A stretch of DNA of 7,241 bases, taken from assembly GCA_002305535.1 (NCBI GenBank), contig DBRE01000040.1, forward strand, positions 2,505 through 9,745. Direction: 5' to 3'. A model generated the notes under the pieces. The model was given only the letters and a program-made list of their open reading frames with translations. It ran no database searches and was not told the origin of the DNA. The position numbers were made by a program, and so were the translations under genes. The DNA comes from Syntrophomonas sp. UBA1376. GTDB taxonomy: Bacteria; Bacillota; Syntrophomonadia; Syntrophomonadales; Syntrophomonadaceae. Shown here in pieces: positions 1 through 6,522 of the stretch. The number at the start of each line of letters is the position of its first letter. Position 1 is the first letter of the stretch.

Positions 1-1272
1 GGAGTTGACGGTATCAGCATTCCCATGCTGCTCTTAACTAACCTGATCGGTTTTAGTGCCGTTTATGCTTCCTGGAAAGTAGCCGATCGGGTCAAGGAAT
101 TCTTCAGCCTGCTGTTGATTCTGATAACAGGGGTTATGGGAACTTTCCTAACTACGGATCTATTCATATTCTTCATGTTCTATGAGGTAGTGGTAATACC
201 CATCTACCTGCTGGTGATAATGTTCGGCAGCAGCAAACGGGTCACCAAGGAATATGCCGGTATGAAATTGACTATCTACCTCCTGATCGGAAGTGCTTTC
301 CTGTTGGTGGCATTGGTAGCGCTATTTGTGAAATCCAAGGCTATTTTGGGATTCCCCACTATGGATATGTTCACCTTGGCTAGTGCGGATTTCCCCATCG
401 GATTCCAGATTTTCGAATTTGTCTTGATGGCTTTGGGATTTGGCACCTTATTGTCCATGTTCCCTTTCCATGCCTGGTCTCCGGATGGTTATGCGGGAGC
501 ACCGACGGCGGTCAGTATGATCCATGCCGGCGTGCTGAAGAAGATCGGCGGCTACGGCTTGATCCGGATCGGACTTATGATCCTGCCCGGTGGGGCCGCT
601 TATGTTGCGCCCATAATCGCTGTGCTGGCTTTAGGTAACGTGGTTTATGCGGCTTTCATATGCCTCAGTCAAAAAGATCTCAAGTACATCGTGGGGTACT
701 CCAGTGTCAGTCATATGGGATATGTTTTGATCGGTATAGCCGCCTTGAACCTGATAAGTATCAATGGCGCCATAATAATGATGTTTGCCCATGGGGTCAT
801 GGCCGCTCTGTTCTTTGCCATGATAGGTAATCTGTATGAGAAGAGTCATACCCGCAATGTGGATGATTTCGGCGGATTGGCTCATCAGATGCCGCGTCTG
901 GCTACTGGATTCATGATAGCGGGACTGGCTTCTTTGGGATTGCCAGGTATGGTCAATTTCATCGGTGAGTTCACCATATTTGTAGGCGCTTTCGGTACCT
1001 ATAAGGTTTTGACTATCCTGGCGGTTTCCGGGATCATCTTTACGGCTTTGTATATTTTACGCACTCTAGGGGCGGTCTTATTTGGACCGCGTAGGCCGGA
1101 ATGGGATCATCTGCAAGACCTTAAGGGTGTGGAAATGGTTCCCTTACTGGTTCTGGGTGCAGCTATATTAATCGGCGGCATTGCCCCCTTCACCTTGATG
1201 GACTTGATCAACCTGGGGGTGGGTGACCTGGTTGCCCAACTGGGATCGCTGCAGATAGGAGGGATGTTCTAA
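1..1272 (+). CDS. nuoM: NADH-quinone oxidoreductase subunit M, 5' end missing (complex I antiporter-like subunit)
   Basis: This is one of the three antiporter-like membrane subunits of complex I, which couple quinone reduction to proton translocation. The frame is open from base 1 and reads GVDGISIP before the ATG at 25. That phrase is the conserved NuoM segment before TM4, so ATG 25 is internal and roughly 85 N-terminal residues lie outside the window; 423 residues are visible of about 500. Family landmarks are FYEVVVIPIY with the TM5 glutamate (codon 184-186), FPFHAWSPD, GAPTAVSMIHAG, the TM8 lysine (541-543, preceded by an extra lysine), DLKYIVGYSSVSHMGY, and the TM12 glutamate in NFIGEF (967-969). 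By eye, the TM7 lysine equivalent to E. coli K234 is a leucine (448-450). The TAA stop overlaps the nuoN start as TAATG. The family call is firm; effects of the leucine on pumping are inference. Confidence 0.95.
   Translation, partial: GVDGISIPMLLLTNLIGFSAVYASWKVADRVKEFFSLLLILITGVMGTFLTTDLFIFFMFYEVVVIPIYLLVIMFGSSKRVTKEYAGMKLTIYLLIGSAFLLVALVALFVKSKAILGFPTMDMFTLASADFPIGFQIFEFVLMALGFGTLLSMFPFHAWSPDGYAGAPTAVSMIHAGVLKKIGGYGLIRIGLMILPGGAAYVAPIIAVLALGNVVYAAFICLSQKDLKYIVGYSSVSHMGYVLIGIAALNLISINGAIIMMFAHGVMAALFFAMIGNLYEKSHTRNVDDFGGLAHQMPRLATGFMIAGLASLGLPGMVNFIGEFTIFVGAFGTYKVLTILAVSGIIFTALYILRTLGAVLFGPRRPEWDHLQDLKGVEMVPLLVLGAAILIGGIAPFTLMDLINLGVGDLVAQLGSLQIGGMF
1257..1263 (+). promoter_or_regulatory. 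Ribosome binding site of nuoN, inside the end of nuoM
   Basis: AGGAGGG lies 8 bases before the ATG at 1272, within the last codons of nuoM. With the TAATG overlap this fixes the nuoN start and indicates coupled translation, as expected for subunits needed in equal amounts. Confidence 0.85.
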
Positions 1273-2684
1273 TGTCATGGACACTACTTTCTGTAGAGAT
1301 TGCCTTGGCCGCTTTAGGATCGGTGCTGTTGATGCTGGGTCTGTTGCTACCTGAAAAGGGGCGTCGTGTTATGCAGCCAGTGGCGGTCATAGCACTGCTG
1401 GGGATATTGATTCTGGGCGGAGGATTGTACACTGCTCAGTACAGCCTGTTTAACGGCAACTATCAGATCGATCCCTTTGGTAGCTTTTTCAAACTGCTGT
1501 TCGTGGCAGCGGGTATTTTGGTAATACTCAGTGCAGGCCGCTATCTGGAGCGGTTCGAAGAACGGGTAAATGAGTTTTACAGTTTTATGATATTTGCCCT
1601 GTTGGGTATGGTAGTTATGGCTTCGGCTGGAGAACTGATCACTCTGTACATCGGTCTGGAGCTCATGACGGTCAGTTTCTACATTCTAACAGCTTATCTC
1701 TTACAAGATAAACTGTCGGCGGAAGCCGGTTTGAAATATCTGATCCTGGGGGCATTATCCTCGGCCATCCTTCTGTTTGGCATCAGTCTGGTATACGCTG
1801 TGACCGGAACTACTGTGATCGCGGATATGGCGGCACAGTTTTCCATGCAGCCGGTCATGATCGCTGGTATCATTCTGATACTGACAGGCTTTGCTTTCAA
1901 AATATCCCTGGTACCTTTCCATATGTGGGCACCGGATATTTACCAGGGTGCGCCTATACCAGTAACGGCCTTCCTGGCGGTAGGTTCCAAAGCAGCGGCT
2001 TTTGCGGCTATGGTGCGTGTGTTTGTGATCGCATTCCCGGTCAGCACTTTTGATTGGCCCCTGCTCCTGGCCATCTTGGCGGCTATCACCATTGTAGTAG
2101 GAAACCTGATCGCTCTGGTGCAGACCGATATCAAGCGACTCTTGGCTTATTCCAGTATTGCTCAGGCCGGATACATCATAGTAGGGCTGGTGGCCTACAA
2201 TACCTATGGATTGAAGGGTGTACTCTTCTATGCCATGTTGTACGTGTTTTCGAACATGGGTGCCTTTGCAGCGGCTACCATAGTGGAAGTAGAAACCGGT
2301 AGTACAGACATAAAGGCCTTTAACGGCTTGGCCCGGCGTTCCCCAATGGTGGCGGCTATCATGACCGTATGTATGCTGTCTTTGGCCGGGATACCGCCTA
2401 CAGCCGGGTTTGTAGGGAAGTTTTATCTGTTTTCAGGAGCCATTCAGGCTGATTACCTATGGCTGGCATTTGTGGGCTTGATCATGAGTATGATCTCGGT
2501 GTACTACTATTTGAAGGTAGCTAAGGCGATGTACATCGGTACCAATGATGATGTCAGCGCAATAAAGCCGGGCAAGGCAGTGGGTGCTGCACTGTGGGTC
2601 TGTCTAGCCGGCACCTTGTTGTTTGGATTGTATCCGGGTCCCTTATCAAATCTAGCCCAGGTAGCTATCCAAATATTCTTGTAA
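1272..2684 (+). CDS. nuoN: NADH-quinone oxidoreductase subunit N (complex I antiporter-like subunit)
   Basis: This is a complete 470-aa NuoN, close to the usual 470-490, with hydrophobic helices from end to end as expected for about 14 TM segments. It forms the antiporter-like subunit of the membrane arm next to NuoM. The key charged residues can be read by alignment to E. coli NuoN: TM5 glutamate E130 in IGLELMTVSFYIL, K155 in AGLKYLILGA, the TM7 lysine K210 in FKISLVPFHMWAPD, the TM8 lysine K240 in AVGSKAAAF, and the TM12 lysine K383 in GFVGKFYLF. YQGAPIPVTAFLA and DIKRLLAYSSIAQAGY are typical of the family. The start is ATG 1272, with a strong AGGAGGG site and a one-base overlap with nuoM. 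It is the usual last gene of a nuo cluster, and no further nuo gene follows. Nothing in it looks broken. Confidence 0.96.
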   Translation: MSWTLLSVEIALAALGSVLLMLGLLLPEKGRRVMQPVAVIALLGILILGGGLYTAQYSLFNGNYQIDPFGSFFKLLFVAAGILVILSAGRYLERFEERVNEFYSFMIFALLGMVVMASAGELITLYIGLELMTVSFYILTAYLLQDKLSAEAGLKYLILGALSSAILLFGISLVYAVTGTTVIADMAAQFSMQPVMIAGIILILTGFAFKISLVPFHMWAPDIYQGAPIPVTAFLAVGSKAAAFAAMVRVFVIAFPVSTFDWPLLLAILAAITIVVGNLIALVQTDIKRLLAYSSIAQAGYIIVGLVAYNTYGLKGVLFYAMLYVFSNMGAFAAATIVEVETGSTDIKAFNGLARRSPMVAAIMTVCMLSLAGIPPTAGFVGKFYLFSGAIQADYLWLAFVGLIMSMISVYYYLKVAKAMYIGTNDDVSAIKPGKAVGAALWVCLAGTLLFGLYPGPLSNLAQVAIQIFL

Positions 2685-2708
2685 AATAACAAAATATATT
2701 CTCCTTAT

Positions 2709-2744
2709 AACGGGTAGACTATGGAAAAACATGGTCTGCCCGTT
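2709..2744 (+). terminator. Hairpin after nuoN: probable weak terminator or attenuator
   Basis: Bases 2709-2723 pair with 2730-2744 in a 15-bp stem (two G-U pairs, in RNA) around the loop GAAAAA. The stem is followed by an interrupted T-rich run, TGTTTGTTT, which is weaker than a classic terminator tract. It fills the 76-base gap between nuoN and the iron-sulfur oxidoreductase gene, so it may end most nuo transcripts while letting some read through. Pairing is seen directly; termination is inferred. Confidence 0.7.
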
Positions 2745-2753
2745 GTTTGTTTG

Positions 2754-2760
2754 AGGAGGT
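2754..2760 (+). promoter_or_regulatory. Ribosome binding site that selects the GTG start at 2767
   Basis: AGGAGGT directly abuts the in-frame ATG at 2761, which leaves no spacing for that codon. It lies 6 bases before the in-frame GTG at 2767, an ideal distance. The GTG is therefore the better start and shortens the protein by two residues. Confidence 0.7.
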
Positions 2761-2766
2761 ATGGTA

Positions 2767-4914
2767 GTGAGTTTTAGTTTTCACCCTTTTGAAGGTGGCT
2801 ATGAAGTTCCTATGCGGGTAGTAGGCGCCAATATCCACTATGAATGGCTGATCTACATACTTATGTGGATCCCCATCGGAATCTTTTTATATGGGGTTTA
2901 TAAGCGGGTGCGCATTTGGATGCAGGCTCGGGCCAAGAGCGACCGCAAGGAACCTATCGGTTCAAGGACTTGGTCGTTTCTATACAATACTCTGGGGCAG
3001 ATTCGGGTAATTGAAAAACCGCTGCCTGGCTGGATGCATTTTCTTTTGTTTTGGGGGTTTGTGGTTCTGCTGATTGCTACGGCTAGTTTTGCCCTTTGGA
3101 ACATAACCGGATTTCCGCCTTTGACCGGTAACATTTATATCTATTTTTCCTGGTTTGTAGATGTAATGGGCTTTTTGGCCATGGTGGGAGTAGCTGTCTT
3201 AGCATACATCCGCTATGTTATGCGCCCGGATCGATTAAACGATAGTAAGCCTCTGGATGGCTGGATCCTATTCTTGATCTTCGCAATTCTCTTTACCGGC
3301 TATATTGTGGAAGGGCTACGGGTGGCATCGCAGATCAAACTGGCTACTACCATGGCCGATATCGCCTATGAACGTACTGCTTCACCAATCGGCTGGATCT
3401 TTGCCGGTATGTTTTCCGGAGGAGCTTTGGAAAGTATGCTCAGCTGGCATCGCTTCATGTGGTGGTTCCACATGGCTATTTCCTTCCTGTTTATAGGCAT
3501 GGTTCCTTTTACCAAGCTATGGCACATTTTCACCGGCATGACCAGTTACTACGCCCGTGACTATGAACCGGCTGCAGTGCGATTGGTAGAAAACCTGGAG
3601 GAAGCTGAGACCTATGGCACAGAGCAGATCGAAGACTTGGGTTGGAAGGATCTATTGGATCTGGATGCCTGCATTCGGTGCGGAAGATGTCAGGAGGCCT
3701 GTCCCGCCTACAATACGGGCAAGGCCTTAAACCCTAAGATAACTATAATTCAGACTCTAAAGAAACATCTCGATAATAAATCTCCTTATATGCTGGGCGA
3801 AAACGACGATGACTTGGAAGCTGTTACTATGACCACAGAGGCTGAGATCGAAGGAGTAGTAGAAACCGAAAAACACATGATCTACGATATAGTTACTCCT
3901 CAGGTATTGTGGGATTGTACCAATTGTCTGGCCTGTGTATATCACTGCCCTATGTTTATCGAACACGTTTCAAAAATCATTGATATGCGTCGCAACCTGG
4001 TCATGTGGCAGGGCGACATGCCCAGTGAAGCTCAGATGGCCTTTACCAATACCGAGCGCAATTACAATCCCTGGGGAGTGGGGTGGGCTAACCGGGCTGA
4101 TTGGCTCCAGGAGAGAAACATTCGCGATCTGGTAACTTTGCTGCCGGAGGAGGAAGCCGACTACGAGTACCTGTTGTTTGCGGGCTGCGCAGCTGCTTTT
4201 GATGATCGCTACAAAAAGGCTGGTGAGGCCCTGGTTCGTCTGCTGGACAAAGCCGGGATCAAGGTAGGCTATCTGGGGACGGAAGAATACTGTTGCGGTG
4301 AGTGGGCCCGTCGTCTGGGTAATGAATATCTCTGGCAGACTTTGGCTACCCAGAATATCGAGTCCTTCCAGCGTTACAACGTCTCTAAAATCATCTGCAT
4401 CTGCCCCCACGGCTACAACACTATCAAAAACGAATATTCCCAGCTAGGGGGCGAGTATGAGGTTTATCACAGCAGTGAAATTTTAGCTCGACTAATTAAA
4501 GAGGGACGACTTAGTTCAGCAAACCAATCTAAGTATCGGGCCAGCTATCACGATTCCTGCTTTCTGGGCCGTTATAATCAGATCTATACAGAGCCTCGGG
4601 AGGTTATTCAGGCTGCTGGCGGGGCTCTGCAGTATATACCCAAATCCGTAGAGTTCAGCTTTTGCTGTGGTGCTGGGGGAGGTCGCATGTGGCTGGAAGA
4701 AGAAGCCGTAGAAGGTTTCAAACGCATTAACCAGACTCGCACCGAACAACTTCTGGAAGTTGATCCAGATACGGTAGTGGTCAACTGCCCCTACTGTATG
4801 ACCATGATAAATGATGGTGTCAAAGAAACTGTTGAAGAAGGACAAGTGCAAGTCCTGGACATCTGCGAACTACTCTGGCAGTGCCAGGAACAGACCGCTG
4901 ACCCCGCTGATTAG
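2767..4914 (+). CDS. Membrane-bound Fe-S oxidoreductase, NarI-HdrD fusion (probable ETF:menaquinone oxidoreductase type)
   Basis: The product is 715 aa, numbered here from GTG 2767. Residues 26-255 form a NarI-like membrane domain with about five helices and histidines H91, H228, H235 and H253 as candidate haem b ligands. Two ferredoxin-type motifs follow: C302-C305-C308-C312P and C384-C387-C390-C394P. Two CCG domains of the HdrB/HdrD type complete it: C474, C509-C510, C546 and then C598, C633-C634, C674, C677. Fusions of this layout (often annotated as heterodisulfide reductase-related or DUF224 proteins) include the ETF:menaquinone oxidoreductases of syntrophic fatty-acid oxidisers. The inferred role is to move electrons between ETF, or a similar soluble donor, and membrane menaquinone. 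No etfAB gene is visible; the gene instead follows nuoMN by 82 bases, so the partner is not proven. DsrMK- or HdrDE-like roles are alternatives. The first CCG has Gly549 where the last cysteine is expected. Confidence 0.88.
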   Translation: MSFSFHPFEGGYEVPMRVVGANIHYEWLIYILMWIPIGIFLYGVYKRVRIWMQARAKSDRKEPIGSRTWSFLYNTLGQIRVIEKPLPGWMHFLLFWGFVVLLIATASFALWNITGFPPLTGNIYIYFSWFVDVMGFLAMVGVAVLAYIRYVMRPDRLNDSKPLDGWILFLIFAILFTGYIVEGLRVASQIKLATTMADIAYERTASPIGWIFAGMFSGGALESMLSWHRFMWWFHMAISFLFIGMVPFTKLWHIFTGMTSYYARDYEPAAVRLVENLEEAETYGTEQIEDLGWKDLLDLDACIRCGRCQEACPAYNTGKALNPKITIIQTLKKHLDNKSPYMLGENDDDLEAVTMTTEAEIEGVVETEKHMIYDIVTPQVLWDCTNCLACVYHCPMFIEHVSKIIDMRRNLVMWQGDMPSEAQMAFTNTERNYNPWGVGWANRADWLQERNIRDLVTLLPEEEADYEYLLFAGCAAAFDDRYKKAGEALVRLLDKAGIKVGYLGTEEYCCGEWARRLGNEYLWQTLATQNIESFQRYNVSKIICICPHGYNTIKNEYSQLGGEYEVYHSSEILARLIKEGRLSSANQSKYRASYHDSCFLGRYNQIYTEPREVIQAAGGALQYIPKSVEFSFCCGAGGGRMWLEEEAVEGFKRINQTRTEQLLEVDPDTVVVNCPYCMTMINDGVKETVEEGQVQVLDICELLWQCQEQTADPAD

Positions 4915-5033
4915 CAAGATGGGGCAAAGAGGGTGACATAAAATAAAAACCTACCACAGTATAGCTGCGATAGGATAAAAATGTCGCTTCTTTATGGTAT
5001 TACATTACCGCAAAAAGGGCTAAAATTCAAGAC

Positions 5034-5062
5034 TTGTAATATATCATCACAGGGTGTATTAG
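5034..5062 (+). promoter_or_regulatory. Candidate promoter of the methyltransferase gene
   Basis: TTGTAA (5034-5039) and TATTAG (5057-5062) are separated by 17 bases and match the vegetative consensus only partly. The left arm of the inverted repeat (5041-5050) lies between the two boxes, so a protein bound there would block this promoter. Transcription from it would begin only about 11 bases before the start codon. A promoter further up in 4915-5033 is equally possible, because that stretch is A-rich and has no other feature I can name. Confidence 0.3.
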
Positions 5063-5081
5063 GTATAAGAGGTGATGATAT
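5041..5081 (+). repeat. Perfect 10-bp inverted repeat over the methyltransferase start codon
   Basis: ATATCATCAC at 5041-5050 is exactly complementary to GTGATGATAT at 5072-5081, with a 21-base spacer. The right arm covers the last bases of the AGAGG ribosome binding region and the first two bases of the ATG at 5080. It could be an operator, or an RNA hairpin holding the start codon if transcripts begin upstream. A repeat of this size could arise by chance in a few kb, so the placement carries most of the weight. Confidence 0.55.
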
Positions 5082-5994
5082 GCGAGAGAAAAGTATGACA
5101 GCTATAGTGAGTGCATTTGCCCGTGCTCATCATAGCGAAAACAATGATGTCAAAATATTTGATGACATTCTTGCCAAACTGTTACTTGGTAATGACTACC
5201 AACAAGTGGCGGGTCATATGTTGGCGGGTATCGAGTTTTTTAATCCGACATTTCAGGGCGATAAAGACGAGGCTCTAAGGTGGATAGTCGATAATTATCT
5301 TGCTCCATCTCCACTTGGACGAGCAGCTTTTACAGAAAGAGCTTTAGAAAGTGCCGTGCGCTTAGGAACGACGCAGTATTTAATCTTTGCCGCTGGTTAT
5401 GATAGCTTTGCTTACCGCAGGCCTGCCTGGGCGAATGAACTTTCAGTATTTGAAATTGATCATCCGGCTACCGCTGAGGACAAACAAATCCGACTGAAAA
5501 AGGCAGAAATAACAATTCCCAATCGCACCTATTACCTAACGGCAGATTTTTTACAGACGGACTGGAGTAAGTGTTTCAGAGAAAGTCCCAATTACTCACC
5601 GGCTTGTATCAGTTTTTGCAGTTTGTTAGGAATCAGTTACTATTTACCTGCGGATAGATTTCGGGAACTGCTCATGAATATTTCTCAGATCATTCCAAAG
5701 GGTAGCAAGATCGCATTTGATTATCCAGATGAGAAATCATATACCGAACAAGCCGGAGAACGTGCCGAAAAGCAGGCTATGCTCGCCAGTAGTGCTAATG
5801 AAACAATGCTGGCATCTTATTCGTATTCTGATATGGAAAATCTGCTTGATGCTTGCGGTTTTTCGATTGCGGAGCATCTGACGCCAGATCAGATTACGAG
5901 TGGATTTTTTTCTGCGTATAACGAAGCAAATCCGATGCATGCAATGTCTGCGTTTGATAGTGTAAATTATTGTTTAGCAGTAAAAAAGCACTGA
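5080..5994 (+). CDS. S-adenosylmethionine-dependent methyltransferase, LCM / TIGR00027 family
   Basis: The product is a 304-aa soluble class I methyltransferase of the leucine carboxyl methyltransferase (PF04072) type, a family that also holds TcmP-like O-methyltransferases of secondary metabolism. Visible motifs are ARAHHSE near the N-terminus, the SAM-binding loop AAGYDSFAYRRP (104-115), the acidic EIDHP (125-129) that would hold the ribose, D156 in TADFLQTDW, and LLGISYYLP (182-190). ATG 5080 is preferred over the in-frame ATG 4981. It has AAGAGG seven bases upstream, and the family begins near here, whereas the 33-residue extension has no family features and no ribosome site. The coding sequence is visibly richer in A and T than the genes to its left, and it stands apart from the electron-transfer genes, which suggests a separate transcription unit and possibly acquisition by transfer. 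The substrate cannot be told from sequence. Confidence 0.88.
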   Translation: MREKSMTAIVSAFARAHHSENNDVKIFDDILAKLLLGNDYQQVAGHMLAGIEFFNPTFQGDKDEALRWIVDNYLAPSPLGRAAFTERALESAVRLGTTQYLIFAAGYDSFAYRRPAWANELSVFEIDHPATAEDKQIRLKKAEITIPNRTYYLTADFLQTDWSKCFRESPNYSPACISFCSLLGISYYLPADRFRELLMNISQIIPKGSKIAFDYPDEKSYTEQAGERAEKQAMLASSANETMLASYSYSDMENLLDACGFSIAEHLTPDQITSGFFSAYNEANPMHAMSAFDSVNYCLAVKKH

Positions 5995-6023
5995 AAACAG
6001 GAGTTTGTCGGTGACGGAAAGAC

Positions 6024-6101
6024 TTTCATATTGAAGGAACGACCGAAGGATCTTTTCTTCTATTACCAGAAAAGATCCTTCGACTTTGTCTCCGGATGAC
6101 G
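6024..6101. repeat. Palindromic intergenic element (REP-like), possible bidirectional terminator
   Basis: The core is a perfect 15-bp stem, 6044-6058 with 6068-6082, around a 9-base loop. Outside it the two halves stay related: TTTCATATTGAAGG...CGAAGGATCTTTTC on one side and, read on the other strand, CGTCATCCGGAG...CGAAGGATCTTTTC. Both halves resemble the widespread dispersed palindromes of the form GTCAT-CTGA-(A/G)GG...GAAGGATCT that I know from many bacterial intergenic regions. No second copy occurs in the window, so dispersal is inferred. Only ACTTTGTCT follows the stem, so its use as a factor-independent terminator for the methyltransferase gene is uncertain. Confidence 0.6.
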
Positions 6102-6177
6102 TAATATTTAAAGAAACAGACTAGACGGGGTAAATGTCTGAAGCTAGGAGTGAGAACACACAAATAATCGTGGGGCG

Positions 6178-6182
6178 AGGAG
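6178..6182 (+). promoter_or_regulatory. Ribosome binding site of the TIGR04076 gene
   Basis: AGGAG precedes three consecutive ATG codons at 6185, 6188 and 6191 with gaps of 2, 5 and 8 bases. The last two are workable; 6191 gives the usual MKK-I-I-V start of the family. It argues against the in-frame ATG at 6134, which has no comparable site. Confidence 0.65.
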
Positions 6183-6190
6183 AAATGATG

Positions 6191-6502
6191 ATGAAAAAGA
6201 TTAGGATTACCGTGATGAAAATGGCTCACTATCAAGACTTGATAGACAAATACGAAAATCCCATCGAACATACCTGCGATATGACGATGGGGCGGGTATT
6301 CATTGCTAACGGCTGGGAAAAGCCGGAGGGAATGTGCGATAGTGCCTGGGATAGTATGTCCGCTTTTGTAATGACCCTTGCTCACGGGGGCGAGGACTTA
6401 TATGATGGCTGGATGAAAAACAAAAAGTCAGCCATGATCTCCTGCAATGACGGGTTCCGTCCGGTCAGCTTTCTGATTGAGGCCTTGGACGAAGATTGCT
6501 GA
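6191..6502 (+). CDS. TIGR04076 family protein of unknown function
   Basis: The product is a small 103-aa soluble protein without signal peptide or membrane segment. I recognise the family pattern: an MKKIRITV start, then GWEKPEGMCDSAWD (41-54), HGG (65-67), and ISCNDGFRPVSFLIE (84-98). Typical members are about 90-110 residues and are common in anaerobic bacteria and archaea. Cysteines C29, C49, C85 and C103 could matter for metal or redox chemistry, but this is only a suggestion because the family has no established function. ATG 6188 is an alternative start adding one methionine, and ATG 6134 would add 19 unconserved residues. It lies downstream of the palindromic element and converges with the MATE gene across a 20-base gap, with no obvious terminator between them. 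Confidence 0.85.
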   Translation: MKKIRITVMKMAHYQDLIDKYENPIEHTCDMTMGRVFIANGWEKPEGMCDSAWDSMSAFVMTLAHGGEDLYDGWMKNKKSAMISCNDGFRPVSFLIEALDEDC

Positions 6503-6522
6503 TCCATACGGAAGATTGGACA

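Noticed and set aside
631..885. 84-codon open frame on the minus strand within nuoM
   Set aside because: nuoM is strongly supported here by conserved motifs; the antisense product is His/Tyr/Gly-rich with no known domain.
2679..2711. TTGTAA and TATAAC as a promoter for the oxidoreductase gene
   Set aside because: The spacing is 21 bases, too long for a standard promoter, and the -10-like box overlaps the hairpin stem; a promoter here is possible but unsupported.
3970..4410. 146-codon open frame on the minus strand
   Set aside because: It lies wholly inside the oxidoreductase gene, antisense to its second ferredoxin motif and first CCG domain, and its translation shows no recognisable family.
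4516..4851. 111-codon open frame on the minus strand
   Set aside because: It is antisense to the second CCG domain and its product is explained as a shadow of that conserved coding sequence.
4891..4965. Possible terminator just after the oxidoreductase gene
   Set aside because: Only short broken pairings (CCCC with GGGG, a 3-bp GCT/AGC stem) are present and no T-rich run follows; the nearby repeated CCGCTGA is too short to mean anything.
4981..5079. In-frame upstream ATG extending the methyltransferase by 33 residues
   Set aside because: There is no ribosome binding site before 4981, the extension has no family features, and ATG 5080 has AAGAGG at a good distance.
6134..6190. In-frame upstream ATG extending the TIGR04076 protein by 19 residues
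   Set aside because: The family normally starts at MKK-like sequence, and the AGGAG at 6178-6182 points to the ATG at 6188 or 6191.
6026..6385. 119-codon open frame on the minus strand
   Set aside because: It runs across the palindromic element and the TIGR04076 gene, has no family resemblance, and conflicts with the well-supported plus-strand gene.
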